DNA of 64,000 nucleotides from Guyanagaster necrorhizus (Eukaryota; Basidiomycota; Agaricomycetes; Agaricales; Physalacriaceae): contig NW_025064909.1 of assembly GCF_019112545.1 (NCBI RefSeq), positions 337,023 through 401,022 on the forward strand. Direction: 5' to 3'. How positions within the stretch are numbered: position 1 is the stretch's first letter; each line of letters opens with the position of its first letter. Shown piece after piece: positions 47,181-60,154 of this stretch. Below the pieces are notes generated by a model that had not been told where the DNA came from, did no database searches, and saw only the letters and a list, made by a program, of their open reading frames with translations. A program made the translations under genes and the position numbers.

Positions 47181-48393
47181 CTAATTTACATACACTACTT
47201 GCGAAATCAGCTCGACATTCAAGATACCCTTAGCACCCAAGGAAGACATACTCCTACGAACGTTTTCGCAGCTGAACAACCCCCTTCTCAAATCATTTTC
47301 CGCCGAGAGACAGCGCAGCCTAACATCCAATTTTACCAGCGAAAAGAACTGCGGTGAGCTCAAGAGATCGTCGAGGCTGCTCCAATTCAGCGGGGCCTCA
47401 TGATATCGATTTAATGTCAAGTCAATGCAAATCTCGGCTACGCACGGTGATCCTACTGTTGCCAGAACGGGTCTGATCCACTTTTCAGGCGTGCTGATGA
47501 GGAACCCCGAGCGAATGTGTATGTGGGTCAAATGCTGGTGACCACGCAGGTTGACGTGGATAGGTCGGGAGTTGTCTATCCGATATAGTTCCCAGTAAGC
47601 GACAAGTATAGGAAAAAATTCTCTGACAATCATTACCGTGATGTTCCAACTCAATATGCTCCAGCGATCCCGTGGTCTCAGCCAAGATCTCATCCAAAAC
47701 GACGGCATCTGATGCCGACAAATCCGATGACTTCAAGGTGAGTAATTTTGACAACGACACGTCAGATTGTCTTGCCAATAACCATTTGGGCAGTGAGCGC
47801 AGCATAGATGGTATCGAGCCGTCGATTTCCAGCGTCTGCAGATAAAACGTGTCACTAGTATGTTCGGGAAACCGGCTTTCTTTGTCCTCAAAGATACTAC
47901 AGCGGGCTATTTTAAGGTGTTGCAGACTTGCGCATTGCCCCAGGAGAATGTCAATGGCAACGATGGACAAAGAGCACGTTGACACTGCTACGGCGCATAC
48001 CATCGGGTGGGCACGCAGGACCTCCCTGATGCACCAGACCGCTTCCGATGCTTGTGGAAGTATCAGGCCACATAACTCAACTTTTGCGATGCTCGTCAGC
48101 AAAGCCGAAAAGGGTGGAAGCAACTCCGACATGGGTAGCGTTCCATGAGAGTCGCCCGAAATTTTCAGCGTACGAATGTAGGAAATCAGATGAGGTGAAG
48201 AGGATAAGTGGTCGTATAAGGATTTCAGCGACTCGGAACGGTATAGGCAGTCGAAATAGATCTTTTCATGTAGATAACGGCGACATGCGGCAAGCAGTGA
48301 ACGTGTGACCAGGCTGCAATGCTTGAGTGTCTGACGATCGTTGCGCAGATGATAGACCACAAGGTCGACTAGTTCCTGTGGAAGGCAATTCAC
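47181..48393 (-). CDS. F-box protein with leucine-rich C-terminus, first exon not found
   Basis: Exons 48393-47637 and 47575-47181 with a 61-nt intron in phase 1 give at least 383 residues. The start of the open part, NCLPQELVDLVVYHL followed by LKHCSLVTRSLL, is a clear F-box, the domain that binds Skp1 in SCF ubiquitin ligases. Leucine-rich segments follow (LQHLKIARCSIF, LQTLEIDGSIP, HLTHIHIRSGF). The codon at 48391-48393 is GTG, and the frame runs a little further upstream as DLYNPATLSV without ATG. The true start must therefore lie in an upstream exon beyond about 48430. Otherwise intact. Confidence 0.75.
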
Positions 48394-48429
48394 AGAAAGC
48401 GTCGCGGGGTTATAGAGGTCTGGTGCCTA

Positions 48430-49945
48430 CGCGGAAGAAGAAAGATTCAGAACAACAACATCGCGATAGAAGAAGAATCGGAGCCAATCGTACGGACCAT
48501 TTGTCACGAGATGAAATGGTGCGGTACCCCCTACTTTTAAAGTTGGGTGGAACGGATTCGTAAAATAGGTGGGCAGTGTTAACTTGTAGGGAAGAAGGAT
48601 CGATAACGTATGACGGTAAGTTCCAAGGTTCGGCACGGCCCGTTACGTTACCGGGCCTCTGTACTCATCAGTAATTAGCAACGGCGAGGACGCTGTTATG
48701 CTGTCGCGGAGCCAATGGCCAGATAGCAAAAGTTAACATTCATGAAACATAAGGAAGTCGACCCCAAAGGTTATGTGAAAGGACCCCCGCTGAGTATAAA
48801 CATAGAACTCAAAAACGATGGTCTCGAGCCCCGGCGCTAGATCTGGAGACTTTCAGAAGAAAGGCAAGTTGAGTTCCAGCAGAAGTTCCGGAAGGCGAGA
48901 GAGTAGGCAGCATATTGACGTGTCAAGCAGCAGCGCGCGAGCTGAACCCCCACATTGGAGGATCCCAATAAGCGACCGTCAGTAGGAAAACCGAACGACT
49001 TCGGAAAGGCTACTATCTGGCTGCAAGTGCACATTCGCGCAATGGCCGAAGCACAAGAGACACAAAAGAAAATCGCTAGAAATCGATGGATCTGCAAGAC
49101 ATTATTACCGGTACGCGCGCTTCAATCGAGCAAACGAAATATCTGATACAGAAGGGCATCTTTGGAGGCGTTTCGCCATTGATAGTTTGTGTTAGCAAAA
49201 TTCGTTGCAGCCCCCCTCCCCCTCCCAAAAAAAAAACCTGGTCAATGATAAATCAGTCGGTATTTGGCTGATAGTCCCACGGTTCATACAACATACATTC
49301 GGCCACGTAAGTACTAGGCGTGCAGCTGACGGCTGCTACATATGATCCATCGGATTGTACTAGATAGTACATTGAAAAGCCGTATCAGGTGGCGGTCGCG
49401 TCAAGCTCACAAAAAGGGCCGCGTAACTCCGCCCGAATCCAAAGATGAGAAGGCTAAGAGAAGGCTTGGATATTTCGCAATAATCGCGCTTTCATGGAAC
49501 AGTGGTGAGTAAGAACGGAACGTGGACCTAATCGAGCAGTTGCTACGGTGGCTGTGTATGCATCAAAAAAGGAGGGCAGGAAGGAGGGAGTTACTTGCAC
49601 TATAACGCGATAACGCCGCAGTCAGATCTGAGCACCAGTGAGGAGATGGAGCGATAGTTTAAGCGGACGATCATCGAAGATTCGGACAGCCTCACAGTCG
49701 CGGTGAAGATAAATCGACATCGATGTATAAACCCAAATTTTTTTAAAGAAAAGTCCCCTTGATACGTAGAGAAAAAATATACAAGTGGTAAGTTGTAGTA
49801 GTCCGGCAGTTTAAAAATACAGAAAAAAAATCCAAGAATAGGTCCCTGTCCTCCTGTTAGCTGATGTCAGAAAGGGGACTTGCTATGACAGGCAGGAACT
49901 GACGGTAAAAAAATATTTTACGACGAGCATCGCAGAGCGCGACGA
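48430..49945. other. Gene-poor interval
   Basis: No gene recognised apart from the missing first exon of the F-box gene, expected near 48430-48640. Contains several A-rich homopolymer runs. Confidence 0.4.
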
Positions 49946-50593
49946 TCAGGACGTAAACCGTCGACCGATGACTGGCTTGCGCCATATTGCTTCCCACTCC
50001 CTAAGCGCTTGGACGAAGCCTGGATTTGGTTTCACACACGCTCGTTCGTGTCTCACGAAGGCGAACGCACTGTCGTAGGACATGCCGTGATTTCGGATAA
50101 GATAGGCTATCACAATCGAAGCGCTCCGGGAAACACCCTACACGACAATATCAATGTCAATGAAGGGTTCAAATGAAAAAAAGAAGACGAAGAAATGATT
50201 GGCTTTGGCTTCGCTCAGGATAAAGGAACCCACCTGCTGACAATGAACCAATACACTCTTCCCCGAACGCAAACACTGATCTATGTGACTGCACGCTGCC
50301 TCTAGGTGGCTCTTCAGGTCCGCCGACACGGTGTCAAGGATAGGAATACGGTAGCAATGGAAGCCGTCTTTTTCTGAGAGAGGCAACCAAGGTGCGTCGA
50401 GGACCTGTACGAGATGTGTGATTTCTTTCTCTAGCAAAGCGTCTTTTTCGTATATGGCGGCTAGAGAGCCGAGGAACAGAGCTCCGGATGATTTTGTCGG
50501 GTTCGATGGCATCGGAGAAGGAGGGAGTATCTGGTGCATGGGCGTACACATCGCCTGTTGCACAGCGAGTGGCACCGAATCAAAGCGAATCAT
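49946..50593 (-). CDS. Dual-specificity protein phosphatase
   Basis: Exons 50593-50234 and 50137-49946 give 183 residues, with a 96-nt intron in phase 0. The domain reads GALFLGSLAAIYEKD, then YRIPILDTVSADLKSHLE, and the active site VHCQQ|GVSRSAS, where the bar marks the intron. The catalytic Cys and Arg of the HCx5R signature are both present and the Asp of the general acid loop is in ILDT. Typical small DSPs of this size dephosphorylate phosphotyrosine and phosphothreonine on MAP kinases or other targets. The target here is unknown. The final part ARKPVIGRRF-like tail is basic. ATG at 50591-50593. Confidence 0.88.
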
Positions 50594-53500
50594 GACGGAG
50601 GACGCAGGGGTAGAGTAAGGGGAAGCACCGGCACTGAAATACGACAGCTAGGCGTATTTATCAATTCCGGGTAATGAAGGTCTAGGACATCAACCTAGTC
50701 AGGTCTTATATCCCTTTCATACAGCAAGATGGGCGCACCGTGATCGACATCGAATATAACCGGTTCCAAGGATATTCTAAGCCCTCCAAATCACCGGAAT
50801 ACAAGGATGGAATATATTACACGCACGCTGTGGAAGAACCGTTGGGTGCGGCACATGAATGTAAAAGGAGAATCGACTGACGTACTGGGCTGGATTCCCA
50901 TCATGCATCACTTTTTTCTCTCCTTTCCCCACAATGGGTTCCTGTAATTTGATTTCAGGGCCTAGGCCCGGACCCTTATCCATCAGCTTCGAAATTCCAC
51001 GACGATTTTGCCTTCAGCCTTTGAAAAATCGCCATTGGCTTGTTCGATGCCGGATCATAATCCTTAATTTCTGTTCAATTGAAGGGGGGGATTCGGCGCG
51101 TGACGCTCTCTAGAAGCCTCCATCAAGCCCGCTGTTCGGTTCAAGACAACCCTGATATGTCTTGCAGATGTTTGAAAGTACGATGCGTGCGTATCTGCCT
51201 ATTTTAAGGTACTGGTACCGTACCGCTCTGACCGTTCCTTGCGATTTACACTGCTCAGGTAATTTATGTGCCGAGGATGTCAACGTTAACCGCAGTGGTT
51301 CCAGAGTTGGACCCCAAAGCTAAACCTATGCAGCATGTCTCCATCGTGCATGTTCTCGTCTTACCCTGATGACCTCAAAGGTAACGTTTTCCTCGTCTGC
51401 GGCGTGGCCAAAAAAGAAGCTTGACAGGAGTCTATTCATGCAACAACCCTTGTTCTGCATCCGGTGTGTGTTTTGTTACTACTGGGAGGTCTAGATTTTC
51501 TGTCGGAGTTCTGATTGGTGGAGCCATTGTACGCGTACCCATTTGGATTTGGTACAACGTTATGTTATTGCCATCGGGTGATTGGTGGCTTTTGAGTTGA
51601 CACGAATTTAGATTGCCGCGGGTGAGGAGCCCTTGATTACCATTGAGATCTCCTGCCCTCATGTCTTTTTTCTTCGCTTTCGACACGCGTTGGTTGGCGG
51701 TTGGCGTCGAAATGGACTAGATCTTGCATTTGCCGTTTCCACCCGCGGTCTCGAGCCCCCCCCCCCCCTCTACATTCGGTTCATCATCCAAGGTACCGTG
51801 AACTCCACATGCAAGTGCAAATATTCATTAGTGCTAAGCGCCCTTCCTTGTTCTGTATTCGGCGTTTATATTCAGTGCCGGAATTCGGAATACGGGCAAT
51901 GTGATATCTCACGCGCCAAGGAGGACGTATCTCATGGATTTTGTGGTAGATCTTGTTTTCTAGAATTGTTTCCTACAGGGCGGGCTCGTATAATGGGTCA
52001 TCTGGCGGCAAGTTTTTTTTTTCTCACCCTTGGGGTCTGGGTACATCGAAGTTCCCCCCCTCAATTTTCCGTGTTTCAGGTTGTGGTACCGTTCAGCGGA
52101 GAACATGTCATATCACTAGTGCACGTATTTAAAGTCGTGGGCCCGCGTCGCGTGAAGACGGGGAGATTTAGTTAGTAATGTAAGAATTGAAATTCGAAAT
52201 ACAACATGATAAGTCACGTGCTTTACACATGATTCATCAGCAACTCCGGCCCTGTTATCCGCTCAATCCTCGACTACCACCTTTCCGACGCGTCAACGGT
52301 AATACTGTGATGGTTAGAGTATCGTCCGGGGCCTGTGGTCCTCAAAATTGGAAGCTCTCGACGCGTCTTTTTGTTTCCATGTCAGCCGGGGCGACTCGCT
52401 GCATGCAACAGAAGATTATGTCGCGTGCTAGACGCTTGTTTGGTACGTTATCTACGAATTTGGTGATGAATCATCAGTCATAGATTCTGTGACTAATCCA
52501 TGCATTTCTTGCATGGATCCGTGCGGCCTATGTGGGACATGCGCCGTCGAAGATGGAGGCTGCGCATCTGCTTGGCAGTCCAGATGATGGAAGTTTTCCA
52601 GGCGCCCAGGACTCTATGTGCAAGAACCTTATCTTGCAATTGAGGTTCTCCGACATTTTGGCTGGGTCAGTTGCTTGTTTTCTCTCCCAGAAATCCTGAA
52701 ATTCATTGTCTGTAGGTCTCCTGACGTCCTAAAAACCTTGTTCCCGCGATATTCTCGGCTGGGATTTTATCTGCTTGTTCCCTGGATGGTTGGTTCAAAG
52801 TCACGCGGGACCGATAGGTAGAGCTTGCCGTTATGCGCGGCGTTAACCAGCGTTAATTTTTTCTTTGCACAGTGAAAAATGCCTTGACGCATAACCGGAT
52901 CTACATCTACCTCTGTCGGGACCGTCTTTCCGAGGGATATACGCGACTGGATCGAACAAACCAAGACTTAGCGTGAGCCCGCTTGTTCTAGCCTCCCCGT
53001 AGTAATTTCTGAAATACATCAATAATTTCCTCCTTACCCAAACCCCGTCTCTGCAGGAGTAAACAAGCATCTTCTCGAGATGAATGTAATCAAAATCGAG
53101 AAGTGCACGAACGCAACACGAGCCTCCTCGTCTGCTTTTTCTAATTGGTGGGAGACGTTAAGTTCGTTACTCAGCCCAATTTGATCTTTTTCGCAGTATT
53201 CCCCTAAAAAGCATGTCCCAATGTTAAATCCAAACCTGCCGGATACCTTCGACGTCGAGTCTTTAGGCGGTAACAATGCCCAGCGACTTTGCACTCCCCC
53301 TTATCAGTCGGATTTACCGGACTGTACATCGTGCGTCATGTGACGAGGTGATGGAATATCTTCAGGGTAGGTATGATTGAAGTAAGCAGCTACTTGAACT
53401 AAAAAATCACATCCAATTTTTAGAACTGTCTTCCTTGGAATCGAGAACGCCAGGCGGTCCATCAGCCAAAAAGGCCGTCTTTAGCCGCGATAAGATAAGA

Positions 53501-53597
53501 TTGACCGTTGTATGTGCACCATGACGTCAGCTTTGTTTGGGATCCGAAACCCCAACCAGTTTCATCAACCCGTTTCCATTTCTCCTTAGCTGAAATC
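50594..53597. other. Gene-poor interval, 3 kb
   Basis: No gene recognised. The open frames are short and have no recognisable domain. It includes a run of 13 C at 51756-51768 and a T run near 52015. Confidence 0.4.
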
Positions 53598-55587
53598 ATG
53601 GACGATTCTGTCAATGGACCAATACAAGAAACGTCGATGACTACCACCAATACGCTCCATGATGAGTATTCGCGCGAAAAGGATGCCGAACTCATCAAGA
53701 AAACCCTCAAGTTGGATGAAGAGGGCACGAAGGACTTTTTTAAGCCAGCAGTGTTGTCTCAGTGTGTCGGGATTTTGTCTTCTGTATGTAGTGCTGACGT
53801 TCCAAATGCCTAGGCGATGGTGGTTTGCCTCGGTTGGAGTTCCAATGATCGCTGGGACCTTTGGGCCTGTAGCCAACCTGATGAGTATTTGTGCACTGGT
53901 TCAGCCTTGGCGGGTTATGATCCCTCCCAGTGAAACAGAAGGAAACGGAGTCCCTATTTCTGATCCAGCTTGGTACGCCCTTGTTCTTACAGTTCTAAAT
54001 ATCTCATTCATCTCCACCACAGGTTACTCGTACTCAACTCTGTCTCACTCGGATGTTCGCTCGCTGCGAACCTCTTCCTCTCATTCAATTTTGCCCGGAA
54101 GGTGCGGTATGCAATTGCGCAACCGCTGACAATCATTCTATGGCATGTCATCGCTCGCTCTGTCTCAAAACATAATAGGAGTTGACGCATCCGTCTGACA
54201 GGTACCTCTCAGCAGTCTTTCTCCTAGTTCCACTATCCCTCACGAAAATACTGACCATCAAACCGACCTACAACCATGCATTCTCTCAACCGTATTACTA
54301 CGCTCTTATCGCCACGGTTTTGTATATCCTTATATCTTCCCTCCTGGTTGTCAACGTCATCGGGGCATACAAATTTCGCTTCTATGCTCCTTCATTCGCC
54401 ACCCTAACGATGCCACAGCGTACTCTTATGCTGCAGGCCATTGGTTTCTCCTTCTATCTTGCCATGGGTGCAGGGCTTTTCTCTGCCATCGAGGACTGGG
54501 AGTTTGTGAACGGACTCTATTGGGCGGATTATACCCTCCTGACTATCGGTATAGGCTCCGACTACCCGTTAACGACGCAGCTGGGTCGCGGGCTCATGAT
54601 CCCATATGCGGTAGGTGGGATCATGATGGTCGGTTTAATCGTGGGCCGTGTCCAAGATCTAATGTTGGAGAGAGGGCGAGCGAAGATAGAGCGAAAGGCT
54701 CTGAAATCTCAAAGGCGGAGGTGGTTCAAGAAGTCAAACAAGAAGCAAGAGGAGGAAGACTTCAAGACAATGAGAAAAATCGAGCGACGGGCGGATATGA
54801 TGCGGAAGTATCTCGCCCTAGCGGCATCATCGGTTGCCTTCTTTTTCCTGTGGCTCATGGGAGCGTTAGTGTTTCGGTTTACGGAGGTTAGACTCGTTCA
54901 CGTTCCTTTGCTTTGTCGGTCGTTTGGCTGACACCTCACGGTTCGTTCTAGGCGCCACAGCATTGGACCTACTTCGATGCGATGTACTTTTCCTACACCA
55001 CCCTTCTCACGGTCGGCTATGGGGACCTCTACCCGAAATCTAATTCTGGGAAGCCTTTTTTTGTCATATGGACCCTGATCGCTGTTCCCACGATGACGAT
55101 CCTCATTTCGAACCTTAGCGATACCATTGTGGGGTGGCTGGAGATGGGAACGATATGGCTGGGCCACTATACTATCCTCCCCGACCGCAAGACCATGAAA
55201 GAGATGAATGAGAGCAGTGACTCCGTTGATGCCCGGGAGCTGAAATTAGACGTGGAGATGCTCGGAAATATCATTGCGCAGGAGGAAGAGAAACGCGGCA
55301 TGCACCGTGGGACTACGCTTGCGAAGGCCATAAAGAGAGTTGTTAGGGACACAGGGAGGAAGACGCCGAAGAAGTATTCCTGGGAAGACTGGCAGTTCTT
55401 CTTGGCTCTTTTGGAGATGCCGCAGTCGGAGAGAGAGAGTTTCTGGCTCGCTGACGAAGGGCCGCTGTTCAGTGATGTGTCCGAGTCGACTTGGTTGTTA
55501 TGGAAGCTGTGCGGGAAGCTGGAGAATGTGATGGATCAGGAGTTCAGGGATTTGGAGAACGGCGTGCAGGCGGATAAGGAGGAGTGA
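53598..55587 (+). CDS. TOK-type two-pore-domain outward-rectifying potassium channel
   Basis: Five exons (53598-53761, 53814-53972, 54023-54142, 54202-54886, 54952-55587) are phase-consistent and give 587 residues. The third intron is GC-AG. Several membrane segments precede the first pore loop TLLTIGIGSDYP (about 54531-54570). After a linker rich in Lys and Glu (KSNKKQEEED) comes a segment FFFLWLMGALVF and the second pore TLLTVGYGDLYP with the classic GYG filter. A cytoplasmic tail of about 150 residues follows. The eight-helix, two-pore layout is that of fungal TOK1 channels in the plasma membrane, which release K+ on depolarisation. In the first pore a Ser sits between the filter and the usual Asp. 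Confidence 0.9.
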
Positions 55588-56727
55588 TATGGTGGACTAC
55601 ATCCCCCCCCCCCCCGGCCGGACTTATTTGTGCGAACTTTTTTTGGTATCGTGGAACACTTTCAAAGGACTACTACTTGCCAATTGTACCCGAAGAAGAA
55701 GAGATGGCCGCGGAATCAACGTGGGAGGCCGAAGCTTGAATGGAAACATACGGGCGCCTGGGATGCCAAGGTCGTCTTAACGGTACCTTTCCCCTCGTTC
55801 GCCTGTGGCACCGTCTAAATCTGTCGCAGAAAAAAACAGGATCCACCGTGACAAACATGTCTTCGTTCGTGATTGGTGTCTCGAGTCACTTCACATGGGG
55901 TTGAACATTTATTTGGACGAGAGATGTGGGGATCTTCTTCGATCGTTTCTTGCTTGTATATCTCTGGTGCTTAATTGTGTCGCTGTGTGGGATTCCATCT
56001 GATTTTGCTGTAAAATTTATGTTGGCTAACACCGGATCGCAGCAGTACACTATTTCACGTTCAATGATTCTCTTGCAGTGCGCGTTAGGTCGGATGAACT
56101 GGGTGAAATCCTTCCACATGTCATCAATGTCTCGCGTAGATCATCAGCTCGAATGCCTGACTGACCGATGAATACAAAAAGGGCTTCTATTCTGAACAAA
56201 GGACTTCCGGATTTCACGGCCCGAGGTGCGTAGTCAGATCCAGAAAGGCTCGCTACCGCAAAGAGACGGATAAATCTGCTTTTGGAGAAAAGTGGCAGGT
56301 GGTAAGGGAAAGCGAGGATGCCTGTCGAGGTCGGTGGTACCTCGACCTTACCGTTTCTCTCCTTCTCTAGTCCTACGGTCTTCTCTTATCCTTGGGGCTA
56401 CGTGTCTGTCAGGGTGTCCGATTCAGGTGCCATGCTGTACCAGCCACGTGAATTCGATTCGATTATCTTGTTTGCATATTTACTTTGCCTACAGGCAAAT
56501 TTCATACAGCGAGTGGCTCAATGGGTTCCTGTAGATTGGTAATTGCTTCTTTCACACGTGCGAATCGCCATTGTTCTTACCTGAGGCGCAGTGTATATAT
56601 AAACACGAAGGCCCGAAAGGTTCCCCCCCCTTTACTTTTCTCTCACTCCCATAGCCTCTCTGAAGGTATGTTATATGTATGTTCCTTGTTTCGCGTCAGA
56701 TTTCATCTAAGTTGACTTTTGCTGTAG
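55588..56727. other. Intergenic, includes a poly-C run
   Basis: A run of 13 C at 55603-55615 follows the channel gene closely. The first exon of the next leucine-rich gene probably lies near 56590-56670, close to a TATATAAA at about 56594. No other gene recognised. Confidence 0.4.
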
Positions 56728-57997
56728 GACGCCGACAGCCTCCTTAAGGTCTTAAAAGCCAACACCCTAAATGTCGGTCAGCTTCAAAGGCATTCTTTTC
56801 TCGACCTGTACGACTTTGCTATAACGCCTCCCAACGTACTGTCCGGTGTGGCATTTGACACTCTCTGTTTCGTCGATCCACCCCGCACAATTTTCTCTGA
56901 CCCGTATTTCGAGCGCTTCCTTGACTTGGTGAGTGGTCGCGTCATGAAAGCTGTTCACTTCACTTCGGACTCTTTGCATTCTCACACCGGAAAGATATGG
57001 AGTGTAAGGCTGACGTTCCGCAATGTCACGTATCTGCAACTCTTACGGGTAGAGTGCACTGAAACTCAGTATTGCGGTCTAATCCAGTCGCTTCCCAAGC
57101 TTGAAGCCATAACAGTGTCTGAGATCTCGATACCAAATTATCTCGAAAGAATCGAAGAAATAGCCAGTTTGTCTAGTCAGAATACTCCCGAGGAAGTTCG
57201 GAAAGGCCAAACTGGTCCGGCCTTACACACGTTAAGCGTGGGGCTCAAAAATTTCTGTGACGGTATTCTGTTGTCTCTGTTTGCTAGTAGACGCTCGGTT
57301 GCTCGAATGGGTGCTTTGAAACAAATCTACGCTTGTGCTCCTACTAATGAACCTTTCTTCTGCGGTGCGTCGGTCGTTATAGCGCTATCTGTCTTTCTCG
57401 AATTAGCAAGCCGCCACGGAGTGAGACTCCACGTTGGGAATCTGTTGCCAGGTATTCGTCTTCAAGCCTATTAATCAAAATTGACTGCTGATCCCCCCTC
57501 CCTATTCCTTTAAAGTCAGAGGTATTGCGCTCCCACCTCTCCGTATTCCTGTCAACATGCCGCTACTATCCATTATATGCAATATGGTATTGACGGACAA
57601 TTACAAGACAGCGAACTCTATTGAATGGTTCATATCGACATTCAATAATGTCAGCCATCCGACTGATATTGAAAGTGTGCGGATCAATGTGTCGCTTGCG
57701 ATAACGATATTGCCTTGGGATAGGCTCCCGCAGCGTGGTGGTGATGCAGCATCTATCTCGCAGTGGGGCGCTCTTGACGAGGCACTTTGTCGACCCGAAG
57801 TGCGCCTTGAGGGTCTGCTTATCCATGTGCAGCCGGCCGGTCCGCTGTGGATGAAACTGATCGACTCTGTCGCGCGATGGTTGAGCGAAGTATGCCTTCC
57901 AAAGGCCAGGGAGAAATATCCGTCTGCGACGCCTGGGAGTACTGTTGTAGGTCACAATTCGATCGAAGAACCATTCAAACGATGGCGAAAAGATTGA
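56728..57997 (+). CDS. Leucine-rich family protein, first exon not found
   Basis: Two exons, 56728-57451 and 57516-57997, join in phase 1 and give 401 residues of continuous frame. There is no ATG before 56848 in this frame and that codon is GTG, so a short first exon before the acceptor at 56727 is likely. Blocks match the family loosely: FDTLCFVDPPRTIF, VTYLQLLRVECTETQYCGLIQSLPKLEAI, and near the end the shared GALDEALCRPEVRLEGLLIH. It is a more distant relative of the members at 28563, 36685 and 38120. No stop or frameshift was seen. Function unknown. Confidence 0.7.
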
Positions 57998-58883
57998 GGA
58001 GGAGGGTAAATTTGCGGGAACGGAAAACCAGGATCCCAACATTTGTCCACTCACTGAAGTTATTCATGTTACCTGCGCTTCATTGCTTCGAAGCGGTTTC
58101 TTGTTATTATGATCAGCGAATTCGTTAAATACATACATCCACTGCACAAAAATGCGGGTATTTTCCCCAGACGGTCCATGGCGGGGTTATCTTCAGCCTC
58201 CACAGGAAGCATAACGTTTTCACTCATCCATTCTGCTACCCGGTAACATGGATGAACAGTTTGTCAACAACTTGAACAAGAATAGTGGCACTGGTTTAAT
58301 GTGGACGAGGTAATAGCACAGTGTTTGGCAAGAATATCATCGAGACCGGGTAAACGGCGAGTTTCAGGCAGTTTGCCAAAGTTGTTTGGTATGTAGTAGT
58401 TCCAAGGTCGGAGAGGAGTAGACTGAGTGCGAAACAAGGAGATAACTTTGAAGGACAACGTAATTTTGATAGCAAGAGAATTGTGATTCGGCAGGACAGG
58501 AAAAGTGGTGGGCAATTGCAGGGTATGGCTACCTCGTGTTTCTGTGTCAGATATCTCCAGAATAATCTCAGCATGGCCTTCAGCGCTTAGATTACAAGGA
58601 AATGCGATGGCTAGGAGCCACAGGAGGCATCTAGACTACCTATTTTACACCTAGCTTGCTCTAGCCATCACGGACATTGAAGAGTGCTCGTGGTCCTACA
58701 ACGCACTCATCACGGGTACTTACGGAATGAGGGTCCTCGTCGAAATCAAGCTGACGCCACCGAGAAGAGCAAACTAACGAATGATTCTACAGTATGCTCT
58801 TCTTATGGCGTTGAACACATCCGAGGGATATTACTGAACAGACAAGTCACAATCTGAAGCAAAAGGAAGACATTAGAGGGGGA
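57998..58883. other. Intergenic
   Basis: Between the 3' ends of two convergent genes. A minus-strand open stretch at 58264-58574 has no recognisable domain and overlaps no splice pattern that adds to it, so it is not called. Confidence 0.4.
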
Positions 58884-60154
58884 TCAGATTTTAAAAAATC
58901 TATTTCCAGACAGATGATGATAAGGCGGTTTTGTCCAATCAACTTCGCCTTCGCCTGCTTGGGTGCTATGTACAGCCCTGTCACCCAGACTCCTTAGATC
59001 ATCAGTACCGTGACTGAATGCATCTTTCCACTGCGGAACATTCTCTGAGATCCGTTCTGAAATAACCTGCAAAAAATGTTCGCTCTCTTCCGCCGGAAAG
59101 CCCATTGGCCAACGAAATATAGGGTTTGCAGCCCACATCGGGACAAACCTTGCACCCTCCCAGTCAATAACTGCAGAGATCTGGGTAGGGTTATCCCTAT
59201 GGATGAGGATGTTCTGCATGGAGAAGTCGACGTGGTCAAGAACGAATGGAGTAGCGTCATCTCTCACGAGGTCTGATCCACGAATTTCGTTAATGACTGA
59301 CTTCATCCTATTCTGCTTCTGTTCGGTATGAGGAACGCGAGGGGAGAATTTGAGATATCCAGAAGCCACAGCAATAAGCCACTCGGATACGGAGAGAAAC
59401 GGACCACAACGGTGCGGGTCTGGTGGTACCTGCCCGTTTTCGCCGAATTGCATCGTTGTCATAGGCCCTACAAAGAACTGTCCATGTAGGTCCTGGAAGA
59501 GGCTACCAATCTGTGGAAGCCGTATGTTCATCAGCTCCGAGTAAACATCAGCGATGGCGGTGCATAGCTGATGTTGTTGGTCAGCACTCAATTCTTGCCA
59601 CATCCAATTAGCTGGTACGCCTTTAATCTGAACAACATGGGTGAATTATGGGACGTCAAGAAGGCATAACACTAACGTATTCCATAGCCATCCAAGCGCC
59701 ACCAACTGCATTATCCGTATCGTTGTCATAAAAGAACACGCGAGGTACAGGGATTGTGGTGTGAGCCTCAAGAAATCGCAGTGTCGCGACCTGAAAAGAC
59801 CAGGAGAATCAAATGAGAAAATATAATTGAATCATACCTCTGAGGGAAGCTTTGTGTGGGTGCTTATGCCATATCCAATGCCCTTCAGAAAGCACCAATA
59901 GCTCACTCGCACTAAAACGCGACCATGGTCGTGCATGTCCGCAAGGTATGTCTGGAAATAATTACACCGGCAGCAAATGAGATTCATATATTGGTACTTA
60001 CTATGTTATATGTGCCTGTAATCTCATCGAGTAAGAAGGAATATCGACAGCGATAAGCACACATACCTTCAACAAACTCCTGCAGGAGCTCACATTTGTC
60101 TTGAAGACCAGCTTCAAGCCGGGTCTTCAGAATATCTTTGTTGATATCTGTCAT
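58884..60154 (-). CDS. Kinase-like phosphotransferase (aminoglycoside phosphotransferase fold), intact
   Basis: Five exons (60154-60067, 60015-60002, 59951-59838, 59790-59677, 59627-58884) with all phases matching give 357 residues. The tiny 14-nt second exon completes the GTYNI glycine-loop segment. Blocks in order are GTYNITYLADMHDHGRVLVRV, ATLRFLEAHTTIPVPRVF, MAMEYIKGVPANW, the catalytic loop DHVDFSMQNILI (HxD and Asn), and IDWEGARF (metal-binding Asp). This is the APH/choline-kinase-like fold, widespread in mushrooms as secondary, often uncharacterised kinases. The substrate is unknown. Two halves of a broken second copy lie at 1591-2057 and 5590-6182. Confidence 0.88.

Noticed and set aside
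58264..58574. A 92-codon minus-strand frame with Leu-rich content
   Set aside because: No matching domain and no ATG-plus-promoter context. Probably the 3' flank of convergent genes.
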